From: Alphaproteobacteria bacterium UBA6347
GTDB lineage: Bacteria > Pseudomonadota > Alphaproteobacteria > CAAGCB01 > CAG-977
Reading direction: 5' to 3'
Assembly: GCA_002440235.1 (NCBI GenBank)
Contig: DJRZ01000002.1
Span: forward strand, 10,379 to 17,510
Length of the DNA stretch: 7,132 bases
Shown here in pieces: positions 6,101 through 7,132 of the stretch. Each line of letters opens with the position of its first letter. Positions within the stretch are counted from its first letter, which is position 1. Under the pieces are notes generated by a model that had not been told where the DNA came from, did no database searches, and saw nothing but the letters and a program-made list of their open reading frames with translations. The position numbers and the translations under genes are program-made.

Positions 6101-6588
6101 GCGGTCATGATTTGAAAAAAACGAACGCGATGCGTCTGCTGGATCAGGCGCGCGTCGCCTATGAATATTACGAATACGACGTCACGGACGGAAAAATCGA
6201 CGCCGTGTCCGTCGCCGCGAAAATCGGGCAAGCCCCCGAACAGGTGTTCAAAACGCTGGTGACGCAATCGCCGTCGCGCGAACATTTCGTGTTTGTCATT
6301 CCGTCGGTTTGCGAATTGGATTTGAAAGCCGCCGCCAAAGCCGCCGGACAGAAAAGCGTCGAAATGCTGCCGTTGAAGCAGCTGTTGCCGACGACGGGAT
6401 ACGTTCACGGCGGTTGTTCCCCCGTCGGCATGAAAAAGCCGTTCGCGACGTTCATCGACGAAACGGCCTTGCTGTATGATAAAATTTGCGTCAGCGCCGG
6501 AAAAGTCGGCGTCAATCTGTGCCTGCCGCCTCAGGCTCTGGCGGATTTCGTTCGGGCGCGGTTTGCGGATCTGGCGCGTCAGCCGTGA
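6097..6588 (+). CDS. ybaK: Cys-tRNA(Pro)/Cys-tRNA(Cys) deacylase YbaK, 163 aa
   Basis: The enzyme hydrolyses cysteine wrongly attached to tRNA(Pro) by prolyl-tRNA synthetase, acting in the cytoplasm as a trans-editing factor. The single YbaK/ProX domain spans almost the entire protein and aligns well with E. coli YbaK (159 aa). Visible landmarks: 'KTNAMRLLDQARVAYEYYEYD' at the start; 'QVFKTL' with Lys52 at the position of the essential lysine of the family; 'LDLKAAAKAAGQKSVEM'; 'TGYVHGGCSPVGMKK' (100-114), matching GGISPLGQKK of E. coli; 'FIDETA'; and 'SAGKVGVNLCLPPQAL'. The ATG overlaps the upstream stop (ATGA), with GGGAGA (6085-6090) six bases before it. It is the last gene of the pepN operon. 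Its final 77 bases are overlapped on the other strand by the DsbD-like gene. Confidence 0.95.
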   Translation: MSGHDLKKTNAMRLLDQARVAYEYYEYDVTDGKIDAVSVAAKIGQAPEQVFKTLVTQSPSREHFVFVIPSVCELDLKAAAKAAGQKSVEMLPLKQLLPTTGYVHGGCSPVGMKKPFATFIDETALLYDKICVSAGKVGVNLCLPPQALADFVRARFADLARQP

Positions 6589-7132
6589 CGGTGGCGTCCG
6601 TTTTTTCAGCCTTTTCGACCTCCGCGTCTTCGGTGTTTTCAGGCGTCGATTGTTTTCCGGCGTTGCGTTGCGCGGCTTTTGCGCTGATATCCTTGACGGT
6701 GTACCACGCCAGATCCGGTTCAATCACTTTTCCCTCGGGGTGTTCGGGGGAAAACAGAACGTTCGCCGGCATGCCGTAATCCTTTTCCTGCATCAGCAGT
6801 TCTTTGACGAAAGCGTTCTGATAGTTGACGCGCATGAAAACGACGTCGTCCGTATCTTTCGCCTTTGCCGTCAACAGCATGTTTTTAAAGCATGCCAGAC
6901 AGTAATTTTCGCCCACGCCCAAAATGACGGATTTGCCCTCTCCGACCGACCGGCGCAGTTCCGTTTCGTCGAAAGGCGCGGACAGGCGTTCCATCAAATT
7001 CCCCTGTTTCGGAAACAGCGGCAAAGCCGGCAGCGCCGCAAGGACGACGACGGCGATCGCCGTTTCCGCCCGCTTGACGCGCTTGACCGCGATCACCGCC
7101 GCCGCCAGCAAAACCGCCGCGACAGCCAGCGT
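6512..7132 (-). CDS. DsbD-like thiol:disulfide interchange protein, C-terminal part (5' end outside window)
   Basis: The frame is open from the right edge down to the stop at 6512-6514, giving 206 residues. The TTG at 7111 is internal. The fragment begins with two hydrophobic segments split by a basic turn ('LAVAAVLLAAAVIAV', 'KRVKRAE', 'TAIAVVVLAALPALPLF'), as at the end of a DsbD membrane core. A thioredoxin-like domain follows: 'FDETELRRSVGEGKSVILGVGENYCLACFKNML' with the redox pair at 6899-6901 and 6890-6892 (C-L-A-C), then 'VVFMRVNY' and 'YGMPANVLFSPE' with the expected cis-Pro. In DsbD this domain sits in the periplasm and passes electrons from the membrane core to partner proteins. The usual Trp before the first Cys is Tyr. 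The last 50 or so residues are acidic, Pro/Glu/Thr/Ala-rich and probably disordered; they extend 77 bases into the end of ybaK. A DsbD-related membrane thioredoxin other than DsbD itself is possible. Confidence 0.75.
   Translation of the reverse strand, partial: TLAVAAVLLAAAVIAVKRVKRAETAIAVVVLAALPALPLFPKQGNLMERLSAPFDETELRRSVGEGKSVILGVGENYCLACFKNMLLTAKAKDTDDVVFMRVNYQNAFVKELLMQEKDYGMPANVLFSPEHPEGKVIEPDLAWYTVKDISAKAAQRNAGKQSTPENTEDAEVEKAEKTDATVTADAPDPQTAPERNPPEPEAAGTD
6588..6606 (+). terminator. Weak candidate terminator for the pepN-ybaK operon
   Basis: ACGG (6588-6591) can pair with CCGT (6598-6601) around a six-base loop, followed by T at 6601-6606. The stem is only four bases, perhaps five with a wobble, and the site lies within the tail-coding part of the opposing gene. 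An alternative hairpin, CGTCA/TGACG (6577-6590), overlaps the ybaK stop but is not directly followed by T. Confidence 0.3.

Overview
The window looks like chromosomal DNA of an alphaproteobacterium (inference). It is GC-rich, with heavy use of GCG, GTC and GAC codons. It encodes a Gram-negative envelope: an autotransporter barrel, lipoproteins, a DsbD-type reductase and a Spy/CpxP-like periplasmic protein. The degenerate 'NDGIN' LytM motif and the strongly PepN-like aminopeptidase are what I would expect from that class. The dispersed ATTGC...GCAAT palindromes, which read as the familiar spurious peptide 'EERSDEAIQ', are also common in host-associated alphaproteobacteria. The exact lineage cannot be fixed from the sequence alone.

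Layout from left to right: (1) the last 213 codons of an autotransporter-type outer membrane protein, closed by a strong intrinsic terminator; (2) a gene-free stretch of about 540 bases (695-1230) dominated by two copies of a roughly 195-base composite repeat; (3) a minus-strand pair, a lipoprotein with two LysM repeats and a LytM domain (NlpD-like), followed 15 bases later by a small PEGA-like lipoprotein; (4) a 146-base divergent promoter region; (5) a plus-strand operon of pepN (M1 aminopeptidase N), a membrane-anchored periplasmic helical protein of the heavy-metal-resistance/Spy-CpxP type, and ybaK (Cys-tRNA(Pro) deacylase), with very tight spacing; (6) on the minus strand, converging on ybaK and overlapping it by 77 bases, the C-terminal part of a DsbD-like protein that runs off the right edge.

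The genes fall under two themes. The left minus-strand pair concerns the cell wall and envelope: a catalytically dead LytM protein, probably an amidase regulator, with a partner lipoprotein. The plus-strand operon concerns protein quality: peptide turnover, periplasmic stress or metal response, and clearing of mischarged tRNA. I see no phage, CRISPR, transposase, rRNA or tRNA. The two items most worth following are the folded composite repeat in 695-1230 and a cluster of substitutions in the otherwise invariant substrate pocket of PepN, with its zinc site intact.
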